Positions 7,497 through 7,771 of a stretch of DNA of 7,771 nucleotides are shown piece by piece; positions within the stretch are counted from its first letter, which is position 1; each line of letters starts with the position of its first letter. The notes below the pieces were generated by a model. That model searched no databases. It had not been told where the DNA came from and worked only from the letters and a program-made list of their open reading frames with translations. The translations under genes were made by a program, and so were the position numbers. This DNA comes from Betaproteobacteria bacterium (GTDB lineage: Bacteria > Pseudomonadota > Gammaproteobacteria > Burkholderiales > Casimicrobiaceae): positions 2,884 to 10,654 of the forward strand of contig VBCZ01000071.1 in the NCBI GenBank assembly GCA_005889025.1, written 5' to 3'.

Positions 7497-7716
7497 TCAT
7501 TCTCCTGTGAGCGCGGTAACGAGACTCACGCCTGCAACAAACGCCCGCGAACCGGTAGCACGCCGGTTGCGGGGCACTCCTCGGATGGTGGCGCGAGGCC
7601 GGGTTAACGGCCTGCGTGCGATCACGATGATAGTCCACAAGCTCGAGCCGATCATGATCGTCTAGTCGACATCAGCGATGCTTCGCCAATGTTGAACAAG
7701 AAAACGTCTTCGGCGC
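7497..7716. other. 220-nt gap upstream of the formyltransferase gene, with dyads
   Basis: No gene is supported here. The gap contains a hairpin AACCGG (7550-7555) / CCGGTT (7563-7568), a hairpin AGGCCG (7596-7601) / CGGCCT (7608-7613) and a perfect 12-nt palindrome, CGATCATGATCG, at 7649-7660. Neither hairpin has a U-run on the minus strand, so termination after the right-edge gene is not clearly shown. No convincing -35/-10 pair was found, although a promoter for the minus-strand genes could reasonably lie here. The palindrome could be an operator. Confidence 0.4.
7502..7506 (-). promoter_or_regulatory. Shine-Dalgarno of the formyltransferase-like gene
   Basis: AGGAG lies 5 nt before the ATG at 7496. 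A second ATG at 7500, one nucleotide after the AGGAGA, opens a different frame and is too close to this site. The spacing supports the 7496 start, which gives the expected RVTLVGS beginning of the fold. Confidence 0.7.
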
Positions 7717-7770
7717 TCAAGCGGCGAGCCGCTCCAACGCCCAGACGGTAAAGAGGAAAATCGATCCGAC
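7717..7770 (-). CDS. C-terminal end of an unidentified gene (partial, cut by window edge)
   Basis: The last 17 codons and TGA of a minus-strand frame entering from the right edge: VGSIFLFTVWALERLAA. Most third positions are G or C, as in the other genes of the window, whereas the two alternative minus frames give arginine-rich text. The segment is hydrophobic and could be the final membrane helix of an inner-membrane protein. It is too short to identify, and chance cannot be excluded. Confidence 0.4.
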   Translation of the reverse strand, partial: VGSIFLFTVWALERLAA

Positions 7771-7771
7771 G

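Noticed and set aside
6976..7638. 220-codon minus-strand frame overlapping the formyltransferase gene, with an ATG at 7500 close to its AGGAG
   Set aside because: Arginine-rich shadow in a different frame; the overlapping gene has clear formyltransferase motifs and better ribosome-binding-site spacing.

Overview
This is a high-GC bacterial window with strong third-position G/C bias. The carB-greA-yhbY order, plus GC-rich dispersed repeats placed directly at gene starts, points to a betaproteobacterium, probably Burkholderiales or a related uncultured lineage. The assignment is inference from gene order and repeat style; no rRNA or other marker is present.

Left edge (1-273): no supported gene. 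It holds two copies of a GC-rich composite repeat. The second copy carries an extra block of about 80 bp containing three back-to-back hairpins. The repeat runs into the start codon of the next gene and seems to supply its ribosome-binding region.

Plus-strand block (267-4760): a glutathione S-transferase-like gene; carB, the complete large subunit of carbamoyl-phosphate synthetase; and greA, the transcript-cleavage factor. carB is intact, with catalytic residues at the same numbers as in the Escherichia coli enzyme. carA is not visible. It may lie upstream of the repeats, in which case the GST gene and repeats separate carA from carB.

Minus-strand block (7770-4785), convergent with greA. In transcription order: the last 17 codons of an unidentified gene at the right edge; a short GNAT-unrelated, Fmt/PurN-fold formyltransferase-like protein; a VOC (glyoxalase-fold) protein; an SRPBCC (START-like) protein that overlaps the VOC gene by 4 nt; a small tandem-ACT protein; and yhbY, a ribosome-associated RNA-binding protein with a long basic tail. 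In many betaproteobacteria yhbY is followed on its start side by divergent rlmE-ftsH. Here that place is taken by these small genes of uncertain function.

How the genes work together: CarB makes carbamoyl phosphate for pyrimidine and arginine synthesis, while GreA and YhbY serve transcription and ribosome maturation. Their proximity reflects conserved gene order rather than one pathway. The VOC-SRPBCC pair is probably translationally coupled, but no substrate can be read from the sequence. I see no defence system, CRISPR array, insertion sequence, tRNA or rRNA. The most unusual items are the start-codon-bearing composite repeat and a formyltransferase-like protein lacking the usual active-site asparagine.
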